Assembly (NCBI RefSeq): GCF_028743515.2
Contig: NZ_CP117969.2
Span: 1,423,001 to 1,487,000 of the forward strand
Length of the DNA: 64,000 nt
Direction: 5' to 3'
From: Imtechella halotolerans
GTDB taxonomy: Bacteria > Bacteroidota > Bacteroidia > Flavobacteriales > Flavobacteriaceae
The notes beneath the pieces were generated by a model. It was not told the DNA's origin and did no database searches. It saw nothing but the letters and a program-made list of their open reading frames with translations. Positions 27,832 through 37,481 of the stretch are shown in pieces. The position numbers were made by a program, and so were the translations under genes. Every line of letters begins with the position of its first letter. The stretch's first letter is position 1.

Positions 27832-29474
27832 ATCAATCATTTTCCACATTAGATTATGTAGTTTTCATCCTTTACGGCCTTCTTATCATAGGAGTAGGTC
27901 TTTGGGTTTCCAGGGAGAAAAAAGGTCATAAAAAAGAAGCAGTTGATTACTTCTTGGCAAGTAAATCTTTGCCCTGGTGGGCTATTGGTGCCTCACTTAT
28001 TGCTTCTAATATTTCGGCAGAACAATTTATTGGTATGTCTGGATCAGGCTTCGCTGTAGGACTGGCCATTTCATCTTATGAATGGATGGCAGCATTAACC
28101 TTGATAGTGGTTGCCAAATTTATGCTTCCTATTTTTATTAAAAATGGTATTTATACCATGCCACAATACCTTGAGATGCGATTTGACCATCGAGTGCGCT
28201 CCGTAATGGCAACCATTTGGTTATTAATATATGTCTTTGTAAACCTTACCTCTGTGGTGTATTTAGGAGCTTTAGCAATGAAGACCATTATGGGTGTACC
28301 TATGCATTATGGAATGATTGGCTTGGCTATCTTCTCTTTGGTATATTCATTATACGGCGGATTAAAGGCGGTAGCGTGGACCGATGTGATTCAAGTTATT
28401 TTCTTGATTGCTGGAGGTTTCATCACTTCATACCTTACACTTCAAGCGGTATCGGGAGGAGAAGGGATTTGGGCAGGTCTTACCAAACTATATCAAGAAA
28501 TCCCAGAACACTTTGATATGATTTTAGAGCCTGGACAGTTAATGATTCCCGATGGAAGTGGTGGAACAAAGGATGCTTATCTTGACTTACCTGGTATTGG
28601 TGTATTAGTGGGTGGAATGCTCATAGCGAATTTCTCCTATTGGGGCTTTAATCAGTATATCATTCAACGTGGATTGGCGGCAAAAAGCATTACAGATGCG
28701 CAAAACGGGCTATTGTTTGCAGGTTTCCTAAAACTACTTATTCCTTTCCTAGTTGTTGTACCTGGTATCGCTGCATTCCTTATTAATCAAAATCCTGCTG
28801 AATACGGAATTGATCCTTCACATATCATCCAAAAGTCAGATGAAGCATATCCTTGGTTATTACACAACTTTATTCCCTCAGGGATAAAAGGGCTGGCTTT
28901 CGCAGCTTTAATTGCAGCCATTGTTTCTTCATTATCATCCATGCTGAACTCTACCTCTACCATATTCTGTATGGATATTTACAAAAAGAATATCAATCCA
29001 GCCATTTCTGAAACCAAGCTAGTAACCTTAGGACGATTAGTAGCGGTTGTTGCGTTAATCATTGCTACTTCTGTGGCCTACCCATTACTAGGACAATTAG
29101 ACCAAGCATTCCAATTCATTCAAGAATTTACAGGGTTTGCTACTCCTGGTGTTTGTGTTATTTTCCTTGCTGGTTTGTTTTGGAAACGTGCTACACCAAC
29201 GGCAGCTCTTGCCACTTCATTACTTACCTTCCCTGTCTCATGGTTATTAAAGGTAACAACGGACGCTCCATTCCTAGATCGTATGGGCTATGTCTTTTTA
29301 ATTTTAGCCTTGGTAATGATTGCCATTAGTTTACTTACCAAGCCTAAAGAAAAAGGTGCGGGTACTGCAGAAATTGAAAAAGGTATGTTTGCAACAAGCA
29401 CTATTTTCAATATTGGATCAGTGATAATCTCAGGAATACTATTTGTACTTTATTGGTTTTTCTGGAATACCTAA
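27828..29474 (+). CDS. Sodium/sugar symporter of the SSS family (SglT type)
   Basis: A 548-residue membrane protein with about 14 transmembrane helices (for example FILYGLLIIGVGLWVS and LIASNISAEQFIGMSGSGFA). Length and sequence style are close to the Vibrio sodium/galactose transporter vSGLT (about 543). As the last gene of galM-galK-galT it is the likely galactose entry route in the inner membrane, driven by sodium. A clean hairpin follows. Confidence 0.92.
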   Translation: MNQSFSTLDYVVFILYGLLIIGVGLWVSREKKGHKKEAVDYFLASKSLPWWAIGASLIASNISAEQFIGMSGSGFAVGLAISSYEWMAALTLIVVAKFMLPIFIKNGIYTMPQYLEMRFDHRVRSVMATIWLLIYVFVNLTSVVYLGALAMKTIMGVPMHYGMIGLAIFSLVYSLYGGLKAVAWTDVIQVIFLIAGGFITSYLTLQAVSGGEGIWAGLTKLYQEIPEHFDMILEPGQLMIPDGSGGTKDAYLDLPGIGVLVGGMLIANFSYWGFNQYIIQRGLAAKSITDAQNGLLFAGFLKLLIPFLVVVPGIAAFLINQNPAEYGIDPSHIIQKSDEAYPWLLHNFIPSGIKGLAFAALIAAIVSSLSSMLNSTSTIFCMDIYKKNINPAISETKLVTLGRLVAVVALIIATSVAYPLLGQLDQAFQFIQEFTGFATPGVCVIFLAGLFWKRATPTAALATSLLTFPVSWLLKVTTDAPFLDRMGYVFLILALVMIAISLLTKPKEKGAGTAEIEKGMFATSTIFNIGSVIISGILFVLYWFFWNT

Positions 29475-29491
29475 CAGCTGAACTATATCAT

Positions 29492-29520
29492 AAAAAAAAG
29501 AGGCAAGTGCCTCTTTTTTT
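29492..29520. terminator. Terminator between the symporter and murA
   Basis: A-tract plus GAGGC (to 29504), loop AAGT, then GCCTC (29509-29513) plus a T-tract. It works for both convergent genes. Confidence 0.8.
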
Positions 29521-29539
29521 TATCCCTTAATTTATCTAT

Positions 29540-30850
29540 TTAATCTACTCGAATAATTTTAGCGCCAATAGCTCTTAAGCGCTCATCTATATTTTCGTAT
29601 CCTCTATCTATCTGTTCAATATTATGGATAGTTGATGTGCCCTTAGCGGATAAAGCCGCTATAAGTAATGATATTCCAGCCCTAATATCAGGAGAAGTCA
29701 TCACAGTAGCCTTTAACTGAGAAGTAAAATTATGCCCAATAACTGTAGCACGATGTGGATCACACAAAATGATTTTCGCCCCCATATCAATTAACTTATC
29801 TACAAAAAACAAACGGCTCTCGAACATTTTCTGGTGTACTAACACTTCCCCTTTGGCCTGGGTTGCAACCACAAGAATTATACTTAATAAATCCGGAGTA
29901 AATCCTGGCCAAGGAGCATCTGAAATGGTAAGAATCGAACCGTCTATATAGTTTTGAATTTCATACCCATCAGTATGTGCAGGAATGTAGATATCATCCC
30001 CTTTACGTTCAAGTGTTATTCCTAACTTTTTAAAGACATTAGGAATTTGACCCAAATGTTCCCAACCAACATTTTTAATAGTCAGCTCGCTTTGAGTCAT
30101 TGCTGCCAATCCAATCCAACTACCTATTTCTATCATATCCGGAAGCATGGTATGCTCACAACCTCCCAAACTATCTACGCCTTCTATAGTTAGTAAGTTA
30201 GAGCCAATACCACTGATTTTTGCACCCATTCTATTAAGCATATTACAAAGCTGCTGCAGATAAGGCTCACAGGCGGCATTATAAATAGTTGTTATTCCCT
30301 GGGCCAGCACAGCTGCCATTACAATATTGGCAGTTCCCGTTACAGAAGCTTCATCAAGAAGCATATAAGCACCTTTTAGACGCTTCGCCTCTACTCCATA
30401 AAAATACTCCTCTTTGTTATAGCGAAAAGTAGCTCCAAGGTTGATAAATCCTTCGAAGTGAGTATCCAAACGACGACGTCCAATCTTATCGCCACCAGGC
30501 TTCGGAATATATCCCTTACCAAAACGAGCCAACAACGGACCTACAATCATAATAGATCCTCTAAGCCCTTTTCCTTCATCCTTAAACTGACTAGATTCTA
30601 AATATGAAAGGTTAACTTCATCCGCTTGAAATGTATAGGAACCTTTACCGTTTTTCTTAATTTTTACACCTAGATTACCCAATAGGACGATCAGTTTATT
30701 GACATCTACAATATCAGGTATATTATGAATTGTCACTTTTTCGCCCGTTAGTAATACGGCACATAATATTTGTAAGGCTTCATTCTTTGCTCCTTGAGGA
30801 GTTATCTCCCCTTTAAGCTGATGGCCTCCTTCTATTTTAAACGTTCCCAT
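29540..30850 (-). CDS. murA: UDP-N-acetylglucosamine 1-carboxyvinyltransferase, Asp-type active site
   Basis: Transfers enolpyruvate from PEP to UDP-GlcNAc, the first committed step of peptidoglycan synthesis. It is a 436-residue EPSP-synthase-fold protein. The catalytic-loop sequence KPGGDKIGRRRLDTH puts Asp121 where Escherichia coli MurA has Cys115. This Cys-to-Asp change is known from Mycobacterium and Chlamydia and gives insensitivity to fosfomycin. It is the downstream member of a minus-strand DUF493-DUF4290-murA group, 31 bases after DUF4290. Confidence 0.95.
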   Translation of the reverse strand: MGTFKIEGGHQLKGEITPQGAKNEALQILCAVLLTGEKVTIHNIPDIVDVNKLIVLLGNLGVKIKKNGKGSYTFQADEVNLSYLESSQFKDEGKGLRGSIMIVGPLLARFGKGYIPKPGGDKIGRRRLDTHFEGFINLGATFRYNKEEYFYGVEAKRLKGAYMLLDEASVTGTANIVMAAVLAQGITTIYNAACEPYLQQLCNMLNRMGAKISGIGSNLLTIEGVDSLGGCEHTMLPDMIEIGSWIGLAAMTQSELTIKNVGWEHLGQIPNVFKKLGITLERKGDDIYIPAHTDGYEIQNYIDGSILTISDAPWPGFTPDLLSIILVVATQAKGEVLVHQKMFESRLFFVDKLIDMGAKIILCDPHRATVIGHNFTSQLKATVMTSPDIRAGISLLIAALSAKGTSTIHNIEQIDRGYENIDERLRAIGAKIIRVD

Positions 30851-30881
30851 GAAAAGTTTTCAGAATTTTTTGTGTATCGCT

Positions 30882-31541
30882 TTATTTAGATTGCTTCCGT
30901 TGGTATTTTTGATGCCCCTTGGATTTCTTTTTATTGGCATTATTTTTATTGTAGTGAGGTTGCTTGTTATTTACGCGCATTAAATCACTGGTCTGGGCTA
31001 AATTTTCTTCAAAATTTTCCATCTGAATTCTTCCTCCACTTAACTCAAACAAATGCTGTAAGATAACCTCATCTTCCACGGTATCTTTGTTCCAGGTAAG
31101 GAAACTTTTTTTCATATGGTTGGCAATGGTATACTTCAAGGCCGTTTTTAAATCTCCTTCTTCCCAACTATTACACACATCTATCATGCGCTTGATATTG
31201 TTCCCATAAAATCGGTATTTAGGGAAATTCTGAGGATAATTTAGTGGATCAGGTCTCGCCTCCAAGGCTTCTCTTGAAGGTTTGGGATAAGGAGAATCAA
31301 CATCCAATTCAAAATTGGAGATGATAAATAATTGATCCCATAATTTATGTTGAAAATCAGGCACATCTCGTAAGTGAGGATTGAGATTTCCCATAACGGT
31401 TATAATGGCTTGCGCCACTTTATTACGTTCTTCGCGATCTTGAATCTGCACAGTATCCTCAATCATCTTCTGAATATGGCGCCCATATTCTGGAATGACC
31501 AAGCGTTTACGTTCGGTATTGTATTCTAAATGCTCTACCAC
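30882..31541 (-). CDS. DUF4290 family protein
   Basis: A 219-residue protein beginning VEHLEYNTERKRLVIPEYGR, the recognised start of the Bacteroidota DUF4290 family. The body is helical. The C-terminus (about 193-219) is a strongly basic Lys/Asn/Gln tail that could bind nucleic acid, which is inference only. The start appears to be GTG. It sits between DUF493 and murA on the same strand, and its function is not established. Confidence 0.85.
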   Translation of the reverse strand: MVEHLEYNTERKRLVIPEYGRHIQKMIEDTVQIQDREERNKVAQAIITVMGNLNPHLRDVPDFQHKLWDQLFIISNFELDVDSPYPKPSREALEARPDPLNYPQNFPKYRFYGNNIKRMIDVCNSWEEGDLKTALKYTIANHMKKSFLTWNKDTVEDEVILQHLFELSGGRIQMENFEENLAQTSDLMRVNNKQPHYNKNNANKKKSKGHQKYQRKQSK

Positions 31542-31615
31542 AATTGTGTTTTTTTTGTTTTGTGAAGTTGCTATATTGCGTATGCAAAATAGTAAAAAAA
31601 AGGTTGCTTCCCTAC

Positions 31616-31906
31616 TTATAACGAAACAATTCCTTCTATGGTACTCACCTCTTTATAGATTTTAATAACTTCATCAGGATTCTTCAGACGAAGATTCACC
31701 GAAAAACTTATATAATTCCCAGAGGAAGATTTTTTTGTAGTAATTGCAGCCCCCTTATTATCAAAGACCTTTTGCAATTGTTGAATACGTTCTTCAACAT
31801 TAGGAATTATGAATTTATACAAATACTCTGATGGCCACAAAGTACTGTTGGTCAACTTTTCTTTTAAACTTGCATAAAATTCTTCCTCGTCTCTGTGATG
31901 ATTCAT
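31616..31906 (-). CDS. DUF493 family protein (YbeD-like fold)
   Basis: A small 96-residue protein of alpha/beta ferredoxin-like pattern (SEYLYKFIIPNVEERIQQLQ, then GNYISFSVNLRLKNPDEVIK). It matches DUF493, whose Escherichia coli member YbeD resembles regulatory ACT-like domains. Its role is unknown. It is the upstream gene of the DUF4290-murA group, 74 bases away. Confidence 0.85.
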   Translation of the reverse strand: MNHHRDEEEFYASLKEKLTNSTLWPSEYLYKFIIPNVEERIQQLQKVFDNKGAAITTKKSSSGNYISFSVNLRLKNPDEVIKIYKEVSTIEGIVSL

Positions 31907-32051
31907 ATTCTAAAAAAATAGTAATTTTAAAGGTACAAAGATACGGTTTAAGTTTAAATAATTAAGTGCTTACTGCTTCCTGCCTACTCATGGCAAGCTT
32001 TTTTTGTACTGCAACTGCTATTCCGTATTTTTGCTGGCTATTTATATTTCT

Positions 32052-32585
32052 ATGAGTCATCGTAAAATAGTTATAACAGGCGGTCCCAGCACCGGAAAAA
32101 CTTCGGTTATTGATTCTCTTACAGAATTGGGGTATGTTTGTTTTCCTGAGATATCAAGGCAAGTGACGCTAGAAGCTCGCAAATTAGGCATTGAACAATT
32201 ATTCTTGGAAGACCCTATTCTTTTCAGTGAAAAATTACTAGAAGGGCGTATCAAACAATATATCGAGGCTGAGAAACATTCAAACCACTTGGTTTTCTTA
32301 GACAGGGGAATCCCAGATGTTATTGCTTACATGGATTACATTGGTGACTCCTATCCAGCGCATTTCAGCAAGGCTTGTCAGCAGAATTCCTATGATACCG
32401 TTTTTTTACTTCCCCCTTGGCAGGCTATTTACACCTCGGATAGTGAGCGCTATGAAAGTTTTGAGCAAGCCATTGCCATTCATGACCATCTCGAAAACAC
32501 CTATAGACGATTTGGATATAACCTAGTTGAAGTCCCAACAGGTACTGTAGAAGATCGAGTGTCATTTATTATCAAGCATTTGTAA
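32052..32585 (+). CDS. AAA-type ATPase/NadR-like kinase domain protein
   Basis: A 177-residue P-loop protein. Walker A is GGPSTGKTS near residue 9 and the second motif is VFLDRGIPDVIAY at about 77-89. This matches the AAA_28 group related to the NadR kinase domain and points to a nucleoside-kinase-like phosphotransfer. Substrate unknown. ATG 32052 is used because the upstream extension is not conserved in character. It lies 2 bases before recQ. Confidence 0.8.
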   Translation: MSHRKIVITGGPSTGKTSVIDSLTELGYVCFPEISRQVTLEARKLGIEQLFLEDPILFSEKLLEGRIKQYIEAEKHSNHLVFLDRGIPDVIAYMDYIGDSYPAHFSKACQQNSYDTVFLLPPWQAIYTSDSERYESFEQAIAIHDHLENTYRRFGYNLVEVPTGTVEDRVSFIIKHL

Positions 32586-32587
32586 GA

Positions 32588-34489
32588 ATGAAGACTCCCC
32601 TTGACATATTACGTACATATTGGCAATACCCTGCCTTTAGAGGGGAGCAAGAAAATATTATAGAGGCTGTATTAAACGGAAAAGATACTATAGCCATATT
32701 GCCCACAGGTGGTGGTAAGTCACTGTGCTACCAAGTACCCGCCATGGCACGTGAAGGAATATGTGTGGTAATTTCACCTTTAATAGCCCTAATTAAAGAC
32801 CAAGTAGATGACTTAAAAACTAAAGGTATAAAAGCGCTAAATCTTGCTGGGGGACTTTCCTATTATGACTTAGACACTGCGTTAGATAATGGCATCTATG
32901 GAAATTACAAATTCATCTACCTTTCACCTGAGAGACTTCAACAAGAGCTTGTACAGGAACGTCTAAAGCAAATGCCAGTAAACCTTATTGCTATTGACGA
33001 AGCACATTGTATTTCGCAATGGGGAAATGACTTCCGACCTGCCTATAGAAACTGTAAAATATTAAAAGAATGGTTTCCAAATGTTCCACTCATTGCTCTT
33101 ACTGCAACCGCCACTAGAAAAGTAGTAGCGGATATTGAGGATAACCTGCAGATGAAGGATCCCTTTAAAACTTCAACCTCATTAAACAGAGCCAATTTAG
33201 CCTATATGGTTTTCCAAGTGGAAGACAAACAGATCCATTTAGAAAAAATTCTCACTAAAAACCCTGAATCCTCTATAGTTTATGTCCGAAGTAGAAATGC
33301 TACAGAACAACTTACCAACTATTTACAATCAAAAGGATTTACAGCTACCTTCTTTCATGGAGGACTTTCTACCGAAGAAAAGAACACTCGTTTAAAACAA
33401 TGGTTATCTGAAAAAGTACAAGTAATGGTTGCGACCAATGCATTTGGCATGGGTATCAACAAACCTAATGTACGAACCGTTATACACTTTTCCATACCTG
33501 AAAGTATAGAAAATTACTTTCAGGAAGCTGGACGGGCAGGACGTGACGGTGCAAAATCTTATGCTGTTTTATTCACACAAGAGGATGAAAAAAAACATCT
33601 TAAAACACAGTTTTTAAACACCACGCCTTCGGTAAGTTTTATCAAAGTTCTCTATCGAAAACTAACTAACTACTTTCAAATATCGTATGGTGAAGGTGAA
33701 GGTCAAAGCTTTTCATTCCATTTTCCAACCTTTTGTAGCACCTACCAATTTAGTGCACTTATGGCATACAACGCATTAAAAACACTTGATCGTCATTCAA
33801 TACTCGCATTCTCAGAACATTTTCATCGCAAGGCAACTATCCAATGTCTTGTGTCCAGTCAACAATTATTTGTCTACCTTGATAACAATCCCAGGATGCA
33901 ATCTATGGTACAAACAATATTACGTACCTATGCCGGTGTTTTTGACAACCCTACCCCTATTAATATAGAATTGATTGCCACTAAATCAAGGCTAGAGGAA
34001 TCCTATATTTTTAGACTCCTTGAACAACTCGAAAAGGATGCCATCATACAGTATCAAGGCGAAAGTACAGATGCTGAAATCACATTTCTCACACCACGTG
34101 AGGATGACAAGACAATAAACATGATTGCCAAAAGTATTGAAACCCAAAATCTCCAAAAAGAACATCAAATGGAGGCTATGCTTCAATACCTAAATAATGA
34201 AAATGAATGTCGTAGCAAGCTACTACTCACCTATTTTGGTCAAACCGAAAATTCGGATTGTGGAATATGTTCAACTTGTATTCAAAAAAAGCAAACACTT
34301 CCCTCTACTATACAAACAATCATAACCGAGGATATTATTAGACACCTCAAAAAACAGCAAATACAAGCAAACAAATTAATTGAACTCCTCCCTTATAAGG
34401 AAGACCACATTATACAGGTAGTGCAGCACTTACTACACCAGCAAAAAATAAGTCTTACTGATAAAAATTATTATACATTAAACATATAA
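32588..34489 (+). CDS. recQ: RecQ-type ATP-dependent DNA helicase
   Basis: A 633-residue SF2 3'-5' helicase. Motif I is LPTGGGKSLCYQ, motif II LIAIDEAHCISQWG, motif III ALTATAT, motif V ATNAFGMGINKPN and motif VI QEAGRAGRDG. The RecQ zinc region is reduced to a C-terminal cluster, CRSKLLLTYFG with CGICSTC. No HRDC domain is recognisable; instead a short winged-helix-like tail ends the protein. It unwinds recombination and repair intermediates. It is cotranscribed with the upstream kinase-like gene and the downstream fmt. Confidence 0.92.
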   Translation: MKTPLDILRTYWQYPAFRGEQENIIEAVLNGKDTIAILPTGGGKSLCYQVPAMAREGICVVISPLIALIKDQVDDLKTKGIKALNLAGGLSYYDLDTALDNGIYGNYKFIYLSPERLQQELVQERLKQMPVNLIAIDEAHCISQWGNDFRPAYRNCKILKEWFPNVPLIALTATATRKVVADIEDNLQMKDPFKTSTSLNRANLAYMVFQVEDKQIHLEKILTKNPESSIVYVRSRNATEQLTNYLQSKGFTATFFHGGLSTEEKNTRLKQWLSEKVQVMVATNAFGMGINKPNVRTVIHFSIPESIENYFQEAGRAGRDGAKSYAVLFTQEDEKKHLKTQFLNTTPSVSFIKVLYRKLTNYFQISYGEGEGQSFSFHFPTFCSTYQFSALMAYNALKTLDRHSILAFSEHFHRKATIQCLVSSQQLFVYLDNNPRMQSMVQTILRTYAGVFDNPTPINIELIATKSRLEESYIFRLLEQLEKDAIIQYQGESTDAEITFLTPREDDKTINMIAKSIETQNLQKEHQMEAMLQYLNNENECRSKLLLTYFGQTENSDCGICSTCIQKKQTLPSTIQTIITEDIIRHLKKQQIQANKLIELLPYKEDHIIQVVQHLLHQQKISLTDKNYYTLNI

Positions 34490-34494
34490 ATACC

Positions 34495-35445
34495 ATGTCC
34501 AAAAAATTGCGAATTGTATTTATGGGTACTCCCCATTTTGCCTTAGAAATTGTAAAATCAATTATTACCAACAATCATGAAGTTGTGGGTGTGGTGACTG
34601 TACCAGACAAACCAGCAGGAAGAGGACAAAAAGTTCAGGAATCCCCCGTTAAAACTTTCGCTGTTGAACAGGGACTAACTCTTTTACAGCCTACCAACCT
34701 AAAAGACGAAACTTTCCTTTCTGAATTACAAGCATTGAATGCCGATGTCTTTGTTGTGGTCGCCTTTCGAATGCTGCCCAAGGCCGTATGGAGCATGCCT
34801 TCTAAAGGGACCTTTAACCTTCATGCTTCCCTTTTACCACAATACAGAGGAGCCGCTCCTATTAACTGGGCCATAATTAACAAGGAAAAAGAAACCGGAG
34901 TTACTACATTCTTTATTGATGAACACATTGACACAGGAGCAATGATTCTTCAAGAATCACTACCCATTACAGCTGAGGAAACTGCTGGAAGCCTTCACGA
35001 TAAATTAATGCACTTGGGGGCCAAAGTAGTAGAAGACACTTTACACCTTATTAGCGAAGAAAAAGTAGAAACTACAATTCAACCTCAGCATGAAGAACTG
35101 CGGACAGCCCATAAAATACACAAAGACACCTGTCATGTTCAGTGGAATGCTACTGTAGAAGACATTGATGCCCTTATTCGTGGTATGAGTCCTTACCCGA
35201 CAGCATGGACCAATGTTTCCCAAGGAGGCAATACATTTAATATGAAAATATATGAAGCAACACCGCTTAGAGAAGAACATTCACTTATTCCCGGTTCTAT
35301 TTTGCAATTCAAAAAAGAAGTCCGAATTGCTGCAAATGATGGTTTTATAATTTTAAAAGAAATCCAACTTCCAGGAAAACGAAAAATGAACATTAAAGAT
35401 GTTTTAAATGGATTTGAGTTCCAATCGGACGCAAAAGCTCTGTAA
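34495..35445 (+). CDS. fmt: Methionyl-tRNA formyltransferase
   Basis: Formylates initiator Met-tRNA with 10-formyltetrahydrofolate. It is 316 residues, with the Fmt signature SLLPQYRGAAPINWAI and the downstream GVTTFFIDEHIDTG. Catalytic Asn, His and Asp are present in FNLHASLLP and DTGAMI. The C-terminal OB-like domain spans about 208-310. It lies 5 bases after recQ as the last gene of that operon. Confidence 0.95.
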   Translation: MSKKLRIVFMGTPHFALEIVKSIITNNHEVVGVVTVPDKPAGRGQKVQESPVKTFAVEQGLTLLQPTNLKDETFLSELQALNADVFVVVAFRMLPKAVWSMPSKGTFNLHASLLPQYRGAAPINWAIINKEKETGVTTFFIDEHIDTGAMILQESLPITAEETAGSLHDKLMHLGAKVVEDTLHLISEEKVETTIQPQHEELRTAHKIHKDTCHVQWNATVEDIDALIRGMSPYPTAWTNVSQGGNTFNMKIYEATPLREEHSLIPGSILQFKKEVRIAANDGFIILKEIQLPGKRKMNIKDVLNGFEFQSDAKAL

Positions 35446-35549
35446 AGCCTTATGTTTACTGACTTTATTAAAAAATACCGATAAACGGTAAAGTTTATTA
35501 ACAATGGCTCAAAGTTATTAACAAAAACCTCGATTTCCCTTGATTTTAC

Positions 35550-35579
35550 TTGCATGGTAAGAATATCCGTATAAATTTG
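35550..35579 (+). promoter_or_regulatory. Promoter of the HU gene
   Basis: TTG (35550-35552), a spacer of 19 bases and TAAATTTG (35572-35579) match the Bacteroidota promoter closely. The leader before the ATG at 35630 would be about 45 bases. Confidence 0.7.
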
Positions 35580-35629
35580 TGTAGCTTTTAAAACAAATGT
35601 TTAACCAAACAATTCTAAATTTTAAACTT

Positions 35630-35902
35630 ATGAACAAAACAGAATTAATCGATGCAATGGCTGCTGATGCCGGCATCACAAAAGCTGCCGCAAAAAAAGC
35701 ATTAGAGTCTTTCTTAGACAATGTTGGACAATCATTGAAAAAAGGTAATAGAGTATCATTAGTAGGATTTGGTTCTTGGGCTGTATCTGAAAGATCTGCA
35801 AGAGAAGGTAGAAACCCACAAACTGGAAAGACTATCAAAATTGCTGCTAAAAAGGTTGTTAAGTTTAAGGCTGGAGCTGAGCTTTCTAACGCTGTAAACT
35901 AA
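35630..35902 (+). CDS. HU-family DNA-binding protein
   Basis: A 90-residue histone-like protein of the HU/IHF fold. The N-terminus [20 protein letters not shown] and the DNA-binding arm region [18 protein letters not shown] are typical. It forms dimers that bend and compact DNA. ATG 35630 is chosen by homology; an in-frame ATG at 35597 would add 11 atypical residues. It has its own strong promoter and a terminator, so it is expressed apart from fmt. Confidence 0.93.
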   Translation: MNKTELIDAMAADAGITKAAAKKALESFLDNVGQSLKKGNRVSLVGFGSWAVSERSAREGRNPQTGKTIKIAAKKVVKFKAGAELSNAVN

Positions 35903-35927
35903 TCTCCACCATAGAAAAGTATTAAAG

Positions 35928-35956
35928 ATGTCTCCCCTAAAAAGGAGACATTTTTT
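35928..35956 (+). terminator. Terminator of the HU gene
   Basis: ATGTCTCC (35928-35935) pairs with GGAGACAT (35944-35951), followed by a run of T. Confidence 0.85.
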
Positions 35957-36028
35957 ATTCACATTTTTACAAATAAAAATTTTTTTTTAATTCAAAAAAT
36001 GTTAAATTTAACATAAAATCCCTCATTT

Positions 36029-36589
36029 ATGGTAGCTCTAAAACCCCAGAAAGGACATTTGCTAATTGCCGAACCATCTATTATTGGAGACGTTTCCTTT
36101 AATAGGTCCGTTGTGCTATTAGCAGATCATTCCCAGGAGGGTTCTATTGGATTTATCCTAAACAAACCGCTACAATTTCGTTTGAACGAATTGGTTCCAG
36201 AAATATCAAAACCATTTAAGGTTTATAATGGAGGCCCTGTAGAACAGGATAATCTCTATTTTATTCATCGTGTACCCGAATTAATTCCGGATAGCATTGA
36301 GATTTCTAATGGTATATACTGGGGAGGCGATTTTAATGTAGCACTACAACAAATCAATAAAGACACCATAAAAGAAAAAGACATTAAATTCTTCCTTGGT
36401 TATTCAGGGTGGCAAGCAAGTCAACTTGAGGATGAACTATCTGTAAACTCTTGGGTTGTAACAGAAAATTGCTACAAAAGTAATCTCATCAAAAAGAGTG
36501 CTCTTTCATTCTGGAAAGAAAAAATGCTGGAACTAGGTGGGGATTACATGTTATGGTCTAACGCACCAGAGAATCCCAATTTCAATTAA
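36029..36589 (+). CDS. YqgE/AlgH family protein
   Basis: A 186-residue cytoplasmic protein of the YqgE/AlgH family. It shows KGHLLIAEPSIIGDVSFNRS at the N-terminus, GSIGFILNKP at about 45, YNGGPVEQDNLYFIH at about 72 and LGYSGWQASQLEDEL at about 126. The biochemical function of the family is unclear. Its stop overlaps the stop of the convergent aminotransferase gene. Confidence 0.92.
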   Translation: MVALKPQKGHLLIAEPSIIGDVSFNRSVVLLADHSQEGSIGFILNKPLQFRLNELVPEISKPFKVYNGGPVEQDNLYFIHRVPELIPDSIEISNGIYWGGDFNVALQQINKDTIKEKDIKFFLGYSGWQASQLEDELSVNSWVVTENCYKSNLIKKSALSFWKEKMLELGGDYMLWSNAPENPNFN

Positions 36590-37428
36590 GACAAACGTGC
36601 AATAGCATTTAATTTACCTACCAATTGTTGGGCTACCTGACTCGAAAACTCCTTTTTTCTATATTTTGTAATAGGCCTGATTCCAATTATAGTATTTGTC
36701 ATAAACAACTCATCCGCCTTCTGAAGTTCAAATGGAGAAATAGGAGTTTCCTCCAATGTCAAGCCTTCAGTCTTTTCGATGATTTTAATGAGCTCCTTCC
36801 GAATAATGCCGTTCATACAACCTTCTGAAAGTGGTGGAGTTTTAATTACAGAACCATTCACTAAGAATAAGTTTCCATTAAGAGCTTCAACCACATTTTT
36901 ATGATTATTTAGTAGTAAGCAATTATCCAACTCATTTTCATGAGCAAAAATACTTCCTACCACATGCAAAGCTTTATTATTAGTCTTTATAGTGGATAAT
37001 AGATCAGCATTAACATAAAAATCTTTAAATAAATCTACCTCATAAGAATTCTGAGAAAGTGTATAAAATGGAGAACTTAAAGCAGTAGCCTCGATTAAAT
37101 AACTTACTTCATTAGTTAAAGGTAAATAAAGACCTCCTTCATTTCGAAAAACAGTAAGACGTACCCTGGCAGGTTGGTCGGCAAGTTCATTAGCATCCAA
37201 CACCTTTTGAATTTCCTCTTGCAAAAACTCTAAAGTAAAATTCATAGGAATTTCCATACGCATAATACGCATACTAGCCATCAGTCTAAGGTAATGTGGT
37301 TCCCAAAACAACAGCCTCCCATTTACCGATTTAAGTGTTTCAAAAACACCATCTCCAAACTTAAATGCTCTATTGTTACTGGTTAATACTTCCGTCTCTT
37401 GTGCTAGGTTACCATTGAGATTAATCAT
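36586..37428 (-). CDS. Class IV (PLP-dependent) aminotransferase/aminodeoxychorismate-lyase-like
   Basis: A 280-residue fold-type IV PLP enzyme. It has FKFGDGVFETLKSVNGR at about 23, the PLP-binding Lys148 in STIKTNNKAL and the phosphate-binding loop EGCMNGIIRKEL at about 205. The family includes branched-chain aminotransferase, D-amino-acid transaminase and 4-amino-4-deoxychorismate lyase. The length fits the lyase/PabC group, but a folate role is not shown by context. A START-like gene lies upstream on the same strand. Confidence 0.85.
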   Translation of the reverse strand: MINLNGNLAQETEVLTSNNRAFKFGDGVFETLKSVNGRLLFWEPHYLRLMASMRIMRMEIPMNFTLEFLQEEIQKVLDANELADQPARVRLTVFRNEGGLYLPLTNEVSYLIEATALSSPFYTLSQNSYEVDLFKDFYVNADLLSTIKTNNKALHVVGSIFAHENELDNCLLLNNHKNVVEALNGNLFLVNGSVIKTPPLSEGCMNGIIRKELIKIIEKTEGLTLEETPISPFELQKADELFMTNTIIGIRPITKYRKKEFSSQVAQQLVGKLNAIARLS

Positions 37429-37481
37429 AAAAAAAGCCTTGAAAAATTCAAGGCAAAGATACTTTTTATCATGGTAATAAA

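Noticed and set aside
32588-34489. RecQ as a defence or mobile-element helicase
   Set aside because: It has standard RecQ motifs and sits in a housekeeping operon with fmt; the missing HRDC domain is common in RecQ proteins.
35193-35555. A 120-residue minus-strand frame over the end of fmt and the HU promoter
   Set aside because: Antisense to conserved fmt and across the HU promoter; composition is not protein-like.
15986-35951. The same stem core (TGTCTCC/GGAGACA) in the terminators at 15986-16024 and 35928-35951
   Set aside because: Only seven or eight base pairs are shared, with different loops and flanks; two independent terminators are the simpler reading.
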